A stretch of DNA of 64,000 nucleotides, from the NCBI RefSeq assembly GCF_034702125.1, contig NC_085880.1, forward strand, positions 12,168,257 through 12,232,256, given 5' to 3'. The DNA comes from Engraulis encrasicolus. Taxonomy: Eukaryota > Chordata > Actinopteri > Clupeiformes > Engraulidae. The notes beneath the pieces are model-generated. The model saw only the letters and a list, made by a program, of their open reading frames with translations, made no database searches and was not told the origin of the DNA. Shown here one piece after another: positions 24,512 to 34,717 of the stretch. A program made the position numbers and the translations under genes. The first letter of the stretch is position 1. Each line of letters begins with the position of its first letter.

Positions 24512-25115
24512 AGGGACTGTTCGTTATTTATTTTCGGGGTCACCGGAAGAAAATAGGGGAGGGTCACGTCAGTTTTTTCATTGCTGAGGGGAGGGTCATC
24601 AATTTCTTTTAAGCTGGCTAGGGGAGGGTCATCCAAAAATGTTTGGCACATTTATTAGAAAAAAGCATTCCTACCTTGTTTGTATGCTTTGATGTAACAT
24701 AGCCTCAGAAACGCTTCTCCATTTATCTAAAATTGATCACAGATTCATACCCCGTTGTGTTCTGTTGTGTCGAAGAGCTATCATAAGTTATCATAAGCTA
24801 AATCAAATTATAAATGTATGAAATGCCCCCGCGTTCGTGAAGTAGACTACTATAGTTTTCAAGAGGGCGCCTACAATAACATCCAGTAAGCTAGCAGCAG
24901 CGTTGGTCAATCAATGTTTGTCAAAAAAATAAAAAATAAGGTAGAATAGGGCTATTTACTACTTCTCCATAGGGGAGGGTCATGCATTTTTTTTGACGGC
25001 GTCGCGGGGAGGGTCATCAAAGTTTTGAAGCTCGTTAGGGGAGGGTCATGCAAAATTTGACGATCAAAGGTGGACATCTTCCGGCGACCCCAAAAATAAA
25101 TAACGAACAGTCCCT
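24512..25115. mobile_element. MITE (AGGGACTGTTCG termini), 604 bp, inside the LINE
   Basis: About 38-bp inverted termini: agggactgttcgttatttat at the left, its reverse at 25,096-25,115, extending to ccggaag. Near both ends the word ggggagggtca repeats, six times in all and always in the same orientation. Removing the element rejoins the LINE reading frame exactly; no more than one base is duplicated. Confidence 0.85.
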
Positions 25116-26265
25116 AAGAAACCTAGTGCCAAGGCTCTTAAAGACTTGAGACCCATTGCCTTGACCTCTCACGTAATGAAATGCTTTGAGAGGACAGTGC
25201 TGGGACACCTGAGGGCACAGGTCAGTGCTTTTCAGGACCCATTGCAATTTGCATACAGGGGGGGTGTGGGTACAGATGATGCTCTAATCTATCTGCTACA
25301 TAAGGTGTATAGCCATCTGGAGACCTCTGCTGCATCTGTTATGGCTTTCAGGCCGACCAGAACGGAGCCGGTGTCGGTGCTCGCACCAGTTACGTTCGGC
25401 ACTTAAGTGTTTGTCTGCGAACCGCCAGTGTTCATACCGGGCTCTGAACTTTTTCCGCACGTGACTTTGTTACCCGGATGAACCTGCTGACGACCAGAAA
25501 AACCTAGTATTTTGCGGTTCGCATTGCGAACCAACTTTCCGATTCGCGGACGCAAATATCTGTGGCGTGAACACGACGATCGGTTCGCGATTAGGTGTGG
25601 GAACGGGCTCCAGCACGGTTCTCAGTCGGCCTGAACGCGCTATGTGAGGATAATGTTTTTTGATTTTTCTAGTGCTTTTAACACTTTACAACCCCACATT
25701 TTATCTAAAAAGCTTCATGGTTTTAATCTGCACAACTCCACTGTTACCTGGATCACTGACTACCTCACAGGTAGACCTCAGTATGTTAGAATCCACAACA
25801 GCACATCTGAATCCATTATTACTAACACAGGCGCACCACAAGGAACAGTTTTATCTCCTTTTTTATTTACTTTATACACCTCTGACTGCAGACATAGTAG
25901 TGCGTCCTGTCATCTGCAGAAGTTCTCAGATGACTCTGCATTAGTCGGCTGCATCAATAACAATAACTATGCTGTGTATCAGTCTGAGATTAATTATTTT
26001 GTTAACTGGTGCAAAGATGCCCATCTCATTTTAAATGTGGAAAAAACCAAGGAACTGATTATTGATTTTAGGAAGAGTAGAAATGTTCCAGCCCCTATTT
26101 TAATCAAAGGTCACCCTGTAGAAGCTGTCTCCTCTTACAAATACTTGGGCGTCCATCTTGACAGCAAGCTGGACTGGAAGGAGAACAGCAGGGTGATTTT
26201 TAAGAAGGCCCAATCTAGACTCTTTCTTTTTTAAAGGAAACTGAGGTCAATTGAGTTTTGGGGGG
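25116..26265 (+). pseudogene. Same LINE: reverse transcriptase core, interrupted
   Basis: RPIALTSHVMKCFER, FFDFSSAFNTLQP (first catalytic Asp), GAPQGTVLSPFLF and FSDDSALVG (the catalytic DD pair, normally FADD) are all present. The MITE at 25,340-25,642 splits the region. An in-frame TAA at about 26,232 and the insertion at 26,266 end the readable frame. Confidence 0.9.
25340..25642. mobile_element. MITE, 303 bp, 3-bp TSD, inside the LINE
   Basis: Termini tatggctttcaggccgac and, in reverse, tagcgcgttcaggccgac. Flanked by TGT on both sides (25,337-25,339 and 25,643-25,645). Removing the element and one TGT restores the reverse transcriptase frame. A 3-bp duplication suggests a Harbinger-type element. 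Interior CpG-rich. Confidence 0.75.
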
Positions 26266-26500
26266 TGTTGTGTTCTGACTTTACATTCAATTACATTATT
26301 GTATACTTACCCCACGCCACTAGGAGGCGTACCTGACATACTGTAATGTACATCTGTACATGGGTATATAAATGTGTGATTGTTGAAGTGATGTCTTATG
26401 TTGAGTATGATGATAAAGAACACGCGTTGGAAGTAGCTACGGTTGTCTTTCATTTCTTCATCTAATTCTATATTAGTAAATTCAATCCTAGTATAGAACA
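26266..26500 (+). mobile_element. Probable solo LTR, 235 bp, inside the LINE
   Basis: Begins TGTTGTGTTCTG and ends ATAGAACA (TG...CA). It has a TATA box (tatataaa at about 26,364) and a gataaag signal about 45 bases downstream. Flanks ggggg and gggag may be a 5-bp duplication, but the G run makes this uncertain. Confidence 0.55.
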
Positions 26501-26505
26501 GGGAG

Positions 26506-26944
26506 GCCTATTTTAAACACATTTTATCATGGGATTGTGGCAAGTGTTTTATTTTATGCTGTTATGTGCTGGGGTGGAGGGATATCACTTGAGGACAGAA
26601 ATAAGATGAATAAGCTTATCAAGAAAACGGGGTCCATCACGGGTGTATGTTTTAATTTGGTGGAGCAAATTTTAGAGGAGCGGACTTTGAGGAAGATGAA
26701 CAGTGTGCTGGGCAGGGACGACCACCCACTGTCCAGCCTGTTCACTAAGAGTGGCAGGAGCCAAAGGCTCCTCCTCCCCAGGTGCTCCACCGAAAGGTTC
26801 AGACGATCTTTTATCCCCGCAGCAATCAGACTTTTTAACAACAGCTGCTGAGGGTTTTATTGGTTTTATGTGTTTTTTATATGCTGTGGTGACTTTGTGT
26901 GTTTTTATGATGGACTGTCTATTGTTTCTTAATGCTTACTTATT
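26506..26944 (+). pseudogene. Same LINE: C-terminal segment
   Basis: NTFYHGIVASVLFYAVMCWG through RFRRSFIPAAIRLFNNSC, stop at about 26,850. This is the conserved C-terminal block of the same LINE family. The 3' UTR is cut at 26,944 by the hAT-like element. Confidence 0.85.
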
Positions 26945-27397
26945 CAGGGTTCCCGCGGGGCCTTAAAAAGACTTAAAAGCATTGAATTCGAGAATTTGAA
27001 AATAATACCTTAAAATTCCTTGAAAAAGCCTTGAATCAAATGTGTAGGTCTTGAAATCTGCTCACAAAAATATGTTGTTCATTTTAATTTTCTCATCGTT
27101 TTTAAAAACTTCATCTTTAAAAAAAAAAAAAAAAAATCTTAATCGCTATTATTTTGGTATTTTGGAAGCGGCGGCACCACTGACTTGATCATTGGGCGGT
27201 GGGCGTTAATATCTAGAGTTCTATAGCATGCGCACGCTGAAGAGATCTCTGAGGTACTTATTCATTTCGCGGTAATAACAGAGGACTGTGGTAATAATTA
27301 TTTGGATGGAAAATCTGGATGGAGCTGTAACGGCAAGGAAAGTCTCATTTTCGGCTATATCTAAGCAGAACGAATTTTATCTCGACGCCCGCCGAAC

Positions 27398-27850
27398 ATG
27401 GGTAAATGTAAATTGAACAGTGCTTGGATGGATAACATTTCATTCCGCCACTGGGTGAAACCAGTGGCTGGAAATACCTACGAGGCATTCTGCTGTGTAT
27501 GTAAAAAGGCATTCAAACTCGGCACTATGGGCGTGAAAGCCTTGGAATCTCACGCTCGATCTGAGCAAACACTTGCAATATGTTAAAGACAAAGACCGAA
27601 CGCCGTCGGTCATAAGTGTTTTTAGCTCTCAAGCCCAAGCGGCATCACTACCGGTACCTAGCATGGCTAATGCTAATGCTGCCCAAACAGTTTCCGGCGC
27701 AGTCCCTAGCTCTACTGGAACTAGTGTTGATCTGCGCACTTCACTGGGGTCTACCCCTACGATGAAGGCTGAAGTGTTGTGGACATTACACATTATTCCA
27801 TGTCCTCTTCGACCACTCCTCAATTTCACCTGTAACTACAAACCAATGTT
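27398..27850 (+). pseudogene. Transposase N-terminus with BED-like zinc finger
   Basis: FCCVCKKAFKLGTMGVKALESH resembles the zinc-binding N-terminus of fish transposon proteins of this kind (two Cys, then a His-rich end). The frame shifts at about 27,580. The sequence after AEVLWTLH is no longer related, so the catalytic region is missing. Confidence 0.6.
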
Positions 27851-27949
27851 AGCACGCACCCAAATTATTTCACCATTTTCAACAATCAGTGTCAGTGTAT
27901 GCACTAAACCTCAACCTATATGATGTTGTATGCATGTATGGTGCATTCT

Positions 27950-30840
27950 AGTGAACTTGTTCATGACCTAAAACAATTCTTTTGGCAAAGTAATTTAAAA
28001 CTCTACACTCTACCCCCCTTCCACAGAGAATAGAATTATTTTCTGTGGAACAGGTCAACTTTTCATATCTGAGGGGTACTTTGTGCCTACTGCAATCTCA
28101 CAAATGCTTCGCACGCTTACAGTATTAAAACTCCAAGTCTCCAAAGTTAACGTTAACCAAAATAAAATAAGTTCCCCAAAATAAAGTAAATCCCAAAAAG
28201 TGTACTTGTATGTGATCATCAATGTCAGATATGACTACACGTCAACCAACTTCAGTCTTTATGCTTTACATCTAACTTTGACTTAAGTATCCTTGCGTGC
28301 AAGCGTATCAAACTTTTATCATCAGTTCTAAGTGATAAAATAAACCAATTGCCTTTGTGGGCAAAATAACTCAAAACCCCCAAAATGAATAAACAAACTG
28401 TGCAAACTGAAATCAAAATAAAATAAGAAATAAAAATGAAATGAAACTAAAAATGAGAATGAGAATGAGCCACTGCTCTAAAGCATTACCTTAAACTCCT
28501 ACTGTCTCAAATTTAGCGTTACTCACAGTCTGTGTCTGCCCCACTCTGTCACCATGCACCCCTGCATGCAGTGTCCTTTTACGACAGGTCGTAAAATTCC
28601 TTCTTTAGCTACTGAAAGGGAGAGACACACTCACACATCCCTGGTTATAACATGTGTTATTACAGATGCTAAAAAGACTCCACTGAGTAATGTTAAGAGA
28701 ATTATTACTATCAATAGCAGTGACGCAAAAATAAAATCAGACATCTTAGGTGATGAATTTCAAACTGAAATTAAACCTTTTAAAGAAATAAACAAACCAA
28801 AATCCCATAATGGTAAACCAAAGTAAATAACCAGAAGTTAAATAGACTCAATGTGTTTAGTCTTTGTGTTGCTGTATTTCTCTACCGTTTTTCTTAAGAT
28901 TTTCCAAATTTTAAGTTACTTAACAAACAACAGACATTTACACTCACCACAATGGAAGACTCCACACCACCTTGTCTCTTCCATTGCCTTCTTTCAACAA
29001 GCACTCACTATTCTTTCTCTAAAGGACCCACACACTCACTCAAACTTACCAAAACCAGTGTTGACAAAACAAAACCCAAAACAACCCAAAGCATTTTTTC
29101 ATAATTCATACTTGAAATAAAATAGACAACACTATTACGGGAGGACAACATTTATCAGGAGTACAGCAAAATGATGAAAAAGAAAGCAATGTAATCCCAA
29201 AACATAACATGAAACAGTCTCATGTCCCAGTCTCACAATAGTTAGGCCTGCATAAATCACTTCGTAACAGAAGGCATGCAGGTCTCACTGTCCGTCGTTC
29301 ATGAGGTCATGGTAGATGTAGGGTCCTATCCCGACTCTTGTCAGTAAGGACAGCACACTTAAAATAGGGAGAGGAAAACAAAGTTTGGGAACACATGCCA
29401 TCAAAACACTACACACAATTCATAAAACTGGCAACACAAACCACCTTGCTGTCAGCATCGTCACAAATAAGATAGGATGAGATTAGTCCTCACATGAAAC
29501 TGTGGCACATAACCACTTTTGAAAGCAATAAAATTAAGTCATAACTGCTTCTCATAATATTTTGAAACAAGTATGCTTATATAAAATGCAAGGTTAAATC
29601 TCACCCAACTTGTACATCTGGACCCAATCAACCATAAACCATACTTAAAGCAAAATCAAATCCAGACAGAGGGGAGAAAAATAAAAACAAACAAAAACTG
29701 ACAAATAAAATAAAGAAATAAATCACAGTTGGGAGATAGTAAAACAAACCTACTGCTTTAATGACTAGACTAGTGAGTCCAGTTAGGTAAAACCCCACTC
29801 ACGGCACAGTCGCTTCTCAGAGGTACTCAACCCCAGTGTGAGGAAGCGCCTTCATGCACACCGGACCTCCAGCGACATCCAGTAATTGTCATTGAAAAGT
29901 TAAGTATCACCATACTGCAGAACAATGACAACACAGTGTCGCGAACAATGCATCACAAGTTCAGTAGTGCCATTTAGGTAATTGGAAATTCATAACACTA
30001 TGTCTGAACGGATTAAAAGAAAAAGGGGAAAGAAAACCGAATCATCCCTCAGAAAAGCTTAGGCCTACGTTCAAAACCAGTATTAAAACACCAAAAAAAC
30101 AAACAAACAGATCCATTAGGGATTATGAAACATGTGAAAGTTGCAAAGACTACCCAAATTACTCAAATGGTCTTGGCTATAAAAAGCCTGAGCATGCAGG
30201 TTCACAATGAAATTTCAGAAACAAAAACAAATACATTGTGGAAACAAAATGTGTAAAAATAAAATGAAAAGAACAGGATGACAAACCTCCATGTCGACAC
30301 AGCCTACCATATGTGACAGAACAAAAACGGTCCCCAAAAAATAACATTGCAGTAAATAAAAACACATTCCATGTTTTGCTGTTTATACTCAGGAAAGTCA
30401 AATGTCTCTTGGACATTCTGGAGGATCACACCCACACGGACCAGACCGTCCTTCACTAGACAGCACAATCACTCATTCTCTCTCGTGCACTCAGTGAAGC
30501 AAACCACTCACATACACAAACAGAAACTCAAACAACCGGGGAGTGACACACACCCACACACACAGCATTCACACAGCCGGCATTCAAACATATACATGAA
30601 CAAACATGAACATGAACATGGACACAAACATGAACATGGACATGGACACAAACATATACATGGGCCCATTTAGACAAACACAGACATACAGACAGGTAAC
30701 CTATCAATTTAGAAAAAGTGTTACGTTATGTCACACTCACTGCTCATTAACAAAGTGGAAGGGATATTTCGCAAGTTATTGCCATGGCCAGCTAACTTCC
30801 ACTGAATTAAGAGCAAATTGGGTGCACACTAGAGATTGGA
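27950..30840. other. A-rich (plus strand) non-coding block inside the hAT-like element
   Basis: Strong strand asymmetry, with A and C rich on plus. No ORF with family features. It includes a weak hairpin at about 28,021-28,048 and a diverged copy (about 29,820-29,960) of the repeat at 46,290-46,500 and 61,535-61,700. Probably the rest of the inserted retroelement. Confidence 0.45.
30590..30665 (+). repeat. Hexamer-based minisatellite (acatga/acatgg)
   Basis: Alternating acatgaacatggacacaaac words, three to four imperfect rounds. One frame reads as His/Glu/Gly/Lys repeats, which is a consequence of the repeat and not a protein signal. Confidence 0.7.
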
Positions 30841-30844
30841 CAAA

Positions 30845-31762
30845 TCAGTTCTTCTTATCTAGGGAACAATGTCGAGCCCAATGACCCGTCATGCCACATG
30901 CAAAGCACAAATTATATTTTCGTCTCTCACCCATACACCCTAAGCGTCCTTTACCCCTCCCCCTCCTCTGGGCACGGCTGCCACGCACTGGATTCTCAGC
31001 CTTTGGGAATGAGAGTGCTCGAAAATCATGATACAGTGTTTGAAAATCATCCAATAAGTCTCGATCTGCAGTCTGGGAATAATTTTCCACTACTGAGGAT
31101 TGGGAGCGAGTATTTGTTCTACTCATTGTAGGGGTGGCAGAATTGACCTCGAGGGTCATCACCCCCTTTAACACATTGTGTGAGTAGAGAGGAAATGGAG
31201 CAGGTGTCCGTTCAACTCGTGCTACGGCAAGAGCGACAGGGAGAGCAGGGGGAACAACTAAAGTACAGGGTGTTGTGAGTGGAGGGTCCTGATATTGACC
31301 TCCTTCCTCACACCTTGTAACAGTCATCACATGGTCATTGGACACATACACAACAGTATCATCGTCATGTACTTTGTCAGCTTGCTTATGCTTCATTTGC
31401 ATATTCCTAAGTTTCGCTTCAGCAAGCCATAATTCACACACTCTGGCTTCTTCTTCATACTCATCCATTTTTTCTTTGTGGCGAAGAAGCACATTGTCTA
31501 ATAAGGCCTCACAATTTTCAATTGTAAGGCTTCCATTAAAGCCATAGTTTACATTCCATCGCCTCACATAAGCTGAGGAGCCAGAATGCCTTTTTTCCAT
31601 AAATTCAATATCTCCACCATGATCAGGCTCACGACTTGTGTTACTCATGACACAAAATGAGCTTGCTTCAAGAGATACAACGTGGTGTTCCAAACCACCA
31701 GTTAGACTCTCAAAACAAAATATCACAAAGAAAGCGTACCTCAGCGTCTTGCCAAGGTTCAA
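30845..31762 (-). CDS. Gag-like ORF with CCHC zinc knuckle (305 codons), LTR-retroelement remnant
   Basis: An uninterrupted minus-strand ORF ending in a classic zinc knuckle, CFACGMTGHWARHC (C-x2-C-x4-H-x4-C, residues about 287-300). A basic RGRGKGR stretch precedes it, as in nucleocapsid domains. Upstream are a charged coiled-coil-like segment (EKMDEYEEEARVCELWLAEA) and low-complexity linkers. No protease, reverse transcriptase or integrase follows downstream on the minus strand (28.0-30.8 kb), which is T-rich and non-coding. I did not find a matching LTR pair. It could be the gag exon of a non-autonomous LTR element or a captured gag gene. The true start may differ, since residues 1-40 lack family signal. 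Confidence 0.6.
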   Translation of the reverse strand: MNLGKTLRYAFFVIFCFESLTGGLEHHVVSLEASSFCVMSNTSREPDHGGDIEFMEKRHSGSSAYVRRWNVNYGFNGSLTIENCEALLDNVLLRHKEKMDEYEEEARVCELWLAEAKLRNMQMKHKQADKVHDDDTVVYVSNDHVMTVTRCEEGGQYQDPPLTTPCTLVVPPALPVALAVARVERTPAPFPLYSHNVLKGVMTLEVNSATPTMSRTNTRSQSSVVENYSQTADRDLLDDFQTLYHDFRALSFPKAENPVRGSRAQRRGRGKGRLGCMGERRKYNLCFACGMTGHWARHCSLDKKN

Positions 31763-32130
31763 GTGTCACCATGTGTCACAGATTTAGGCAACACAAGTGG
31801 CTAAAATAATTCAGAGCCAAGAGAAAAACAAAACATAAAAAAAACTTTGCCACTTGCAAATACTATAGTGTTGTGAGTTAAGGTAAGTTAAGCTCTTAAG
31901 AAGAGTTGGTTTCCCATTTACACACATTCACTCAGAAATAAGATGGACTTCCTGGTCAGAATAAATAGTCCCAACCACGACAGTGAGTCTTTTGACTCTA
32001 TACGGACTGATCTGATTGGTCCGAGGCCTATTTCAACTTGTCTGGCCTTGACTAGTCTTTTAGGCCCTAAAATCCCATGTGCTGGGTTTGTCATATATTT
32101 GTTTTTTTTCTCTAATTCATTTTTCATGTT

Positions 32131-32132
32131 TC

Positions 32133-32171
<39 letters not shown>
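32131..32171 (+). repeat. (ATT)n microsatellite
   Basis: About 13 pure attatt repeats. Confidence 0.95.
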
Positions 32172-32669
32172 CATCATTTATTCATTACTGTTTCTTTTTC
32201 ATGGTCATCTTCTATTGAAAGTTACTGACCAACCATTCTCCCCCTCTCCAATCTGTGGGCATACAGCTTTAACAGATTGGAAAGTAGGAAAAAAACTTTC
32301 ATCAACTTTGACAAAACAAAACAGAAAGATGTCCAACTATTACTGTACGACCTGCAGTTCTAAATTAATCACAGAGAAGTAAAATAGCACCGCATTTCGG
32401 GGAAGCATCCTCTGTCTCAATTATGACAAAATTTAGAAAATATAAAGCCTAATTGCAGAAGTCTAAAATTGCCATAAACAGAATTTGTTCAGTATCCAAC
32501 TATTACATTACACATTTAGCTAACAGCCAACTGCGGGGAAGTACTGCTCATTCTCTGATATGCAATAAATTAAACCTTTCGTATGATGAGAACCCATTGT
32601 CTTGTAACAAAACAAGGACAGAATTCGGACAGGCTACCCAGGTTCCAAACCCAGGTACCAAATACAGGT

Positions 32670-32808
32670 AATTTCCCATGCCACATGGACAAATTACCGG
32701 AGAATTTCCCATGCCACATGGACAAATTCCCGGAGCCAAAACTCTATATACAGGTCATTTCCAATGCCACATCGACAAATTCCCAGAGTCAAAGCTCTAT
32801 ATACCGGT
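32670..32808 (+). repeat. Compound tandem repeat (33-bp and about 54-bp units)
   Basis: Units at 32,670, 32,703 and 32,757 share atttcccatgccacatggac and aaattcccggag. The last two also share c-aaactctatata-cagg or c-aaagctctatataccgg. It lies upstream of the Gag-like ORF in its own orientation, where an LTR or promoter would be. Confidence 0.8.
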
Positions 32809-33849
32809 ATGCTTGCCTGAAAAGGACTCACGTATATTACAGCCTACAGGGCTTACAGCGTCAAGCCTAGGTCTTGATGCCTAACCAGCCACTAGCCAGG
32901 ACTTAAGTAGTCCAAACTACTTACGGTCCTGGGGGAAAGATCAGAGCTCAACTTCCAAGATCCACGACTCTCACGTGGTGCGCACACTCTTCAGCATCAA
33001 CAATGACCTGTCACCCCAGGAACGAGCTATCCTGGCAAAAAAATTTAGAAATAAAAAATCCAAATCCATACTACCTCTATCCTGTGGGTCGCAGTTGGTT
33101 CTTTACTCAGTCAGTCGTCGCTGAATATGAAGGCGTAGTGAGGCAAAGTCACCTATTTCAGGATCCCAGTGAAAACTTGGTGTCCAGGCGTCCTTACGTC
33201 TCCATATATCAGGGAGGACAATTTTTTGAGTTCGGCTATCGAAGGACCAAAACATGTGAATAAAATTACTATATCACCTTAACAATTTCACTGTATTACC
33301 TTATCAAATTGACCTGAAAGAACACACACAGGAGACAAAGGTAATATTTAAAATCTGCGAGCGACGATGGGTTATCTGCCCTTACAGATGGTACATTGAA
33401 AATGGCAGCCCACTCCACCCGAGACGTAGCCAGGCTTTTATTTGGTCCTAGCAAGTAAACTAACGTCATCTTTCAAAGTTATCAATCTTCATGTCAACCT
33501 GGAAACATCTGGCTAAATGCCAGGACAATTGTAGGAAGAGTCCCCCTGACTTGGAAAGCAGGAAAGGCCAGCATCGCAGGGCCAGGAAACCCACAGACGC
33601 AGAGACAGACAAAAAATACAGAGAGGAAGCAGACAAGACAGAAAACAACTTAAGTAATAGCGACCTATATGAATAAATTCAAATGGATATATTTTCATAA
33701 AATGTATAAATGCAATGAATTTATTCACAAAAAGTTGAGATGTTTCTTTGTCGATGAATTCTGGTGAACTGCGACATAGGACTTGAGTTTATGTATAAAT
33801 TGTCTGAAAAAGCCTTGAATTTTACTTAAAGAATCTTGTAGGAACCCTG

Positions 33850-33971
33850 TCATTGTTAGCTCTTATTTATTATATGGTTGTCTATTGTCTGGAATATGCT
33901 GTGTGGATGGCCAGGTGGCATTCAATTTCCCCTGTGGGGATTAATAAAGTCTCTCTCATCTCATCTCATCA
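33850..33971 (+). mobile_element. Same LINE: 3' end with (TCTCA) tail
   Basis: After the hAT-like insertion the LINE resumes and ends ttcccctgtggggattaata, aagt, then tctca repeats. This 3' tail is typical of fish LINEs of this group. Confidence 0.8.
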
Positions 33972-33984
33972 TACTTGGGATGGC

Positions 33985-34147
33985 AGTCTGCAGGTAAAAA
34001 CAGTAAAAATTGGCCATTTGGTGTTTTTTTCTGCTGTTTTATGCCCATAGAAGTCAGTGTAATTTGTTGAAAGTGGGCGGAATTATGCAAATTATGGCGG
34101 TTTTTGAGAACCTTTTGGGCGGGATTTGATCAGACACATCTGGCAAC
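33985..34147. mobile_element. Fragment of the 7,187-7,413 hAT MITE family
   Basis: It shares attggccatttgg, gaagtca, gtgtaatttgttga, gggcggaatta and gagaaccttttgggcgggat with the complete copy, ending acatctggcaac. The left end is missing. Confidence 0.75.
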
Positions 34148-34717
34148 TGATGAAGACTGATTGTAGTCGAAACGCGTAGGCGTTATCCATTAAAATAAAG
34201 GATTTTTTTTTACTTTTTGCACTAAGATCAGTGTGCCTCGGATCATTCTGACTACCACTTTCAACAACTAGAGATGCATTCAGAGAACGCAGACCTCCGC
34301 CAAGTTCAGTTCGTTTTGGACATAGGTGTAGAGTCATGATGTGGTTTCATGCATTTAGGCCTATAGGCTACATGGCATTTGTGTTCAGGTAATTGAACCG
34401 TCAAGTCCCAAATTATAGTTCTATCTGTCTCTTTTATCATTTCCATGTCCTCTAGCTGTGGTCTGTTTAGTTCACCTTTGATTGTTTTATTGGCAAAGTG
34501 ATTGTTCATGCTATAGCCTATGCCTTCTGTGATTTGCAAATGCACTTAAGCCTTGAAGCATGCCTTTCATTAGGCTACCATCTAAAACAAAATACAAATT
34601 AAAAAGCCCAATTTTCATTGGCCAACACCCGTAGTAGGCCTACATATTCTACAGTAGTGCAGCGGTACCCAACGCTCAGTAATAGGCCTATATATTATAT
34701 TATTATATTATTATATA

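Larger units (their letters stand above)
26945..33849 (+). mobile_element. hAT-like DNA transposon, 6.9 kb, decayed and itself invaded
   Basis: Left end CAGGGTTCCCGCGGGGCCTT; right end in reverse CAGGGTTCCTACAAGATTCT. Both share subterminal aaaaagccttgaat words. The N-terminal part of its transposase-like protein starts at 27,398 (MGKCKLNSAWMDN, then a BED-like finger CCVCKKAFKL). After a frame break near 27,580 it continues to an LGSTPTMKAEVLW block. A Lys/Glu-rich C-terminal fragment lies at about 33,491-33,676. The 8-base flanks (tacttatt, tcattgtt) match at only five positions. Confidence 0.7.

Noticed and set aside
23328..24587. 419-codon ORF as a host gene
   Set aside because: It encodes a LINE endonuclease and the start of its reverse transcriptase, and its last residues come from the inserted MITE.
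24512..25115. CRISPR-like array because of the regular GGGGAGGGTCA repeats
   Set aside because: The repeats are short, unevenly spaced and lie inside an inverted-repeat transposon in vertebrate DNA.
27398..27586. Possible host ZBED-type zinc finger gene
   Set aside because: It lies just inside a transposon with matching CAGGGTTCC termini and is frameshifted, so it is a transposase remnant.
30371..30673. ORF with a His/Glu/Gly/Lys-rich repeat that looks like a metal-binding protein
   Set aside because: The repeat is a direct reading of a hexamer minisatellite; other frames give equally repetitive peptides.
26937..33857. 8-bp TSD for the 6.9-kb hAT-like element
   Set aside because: The flanking octamers tacttatt and tcattgtt agree at five positions only, so I do not claim a TSD.
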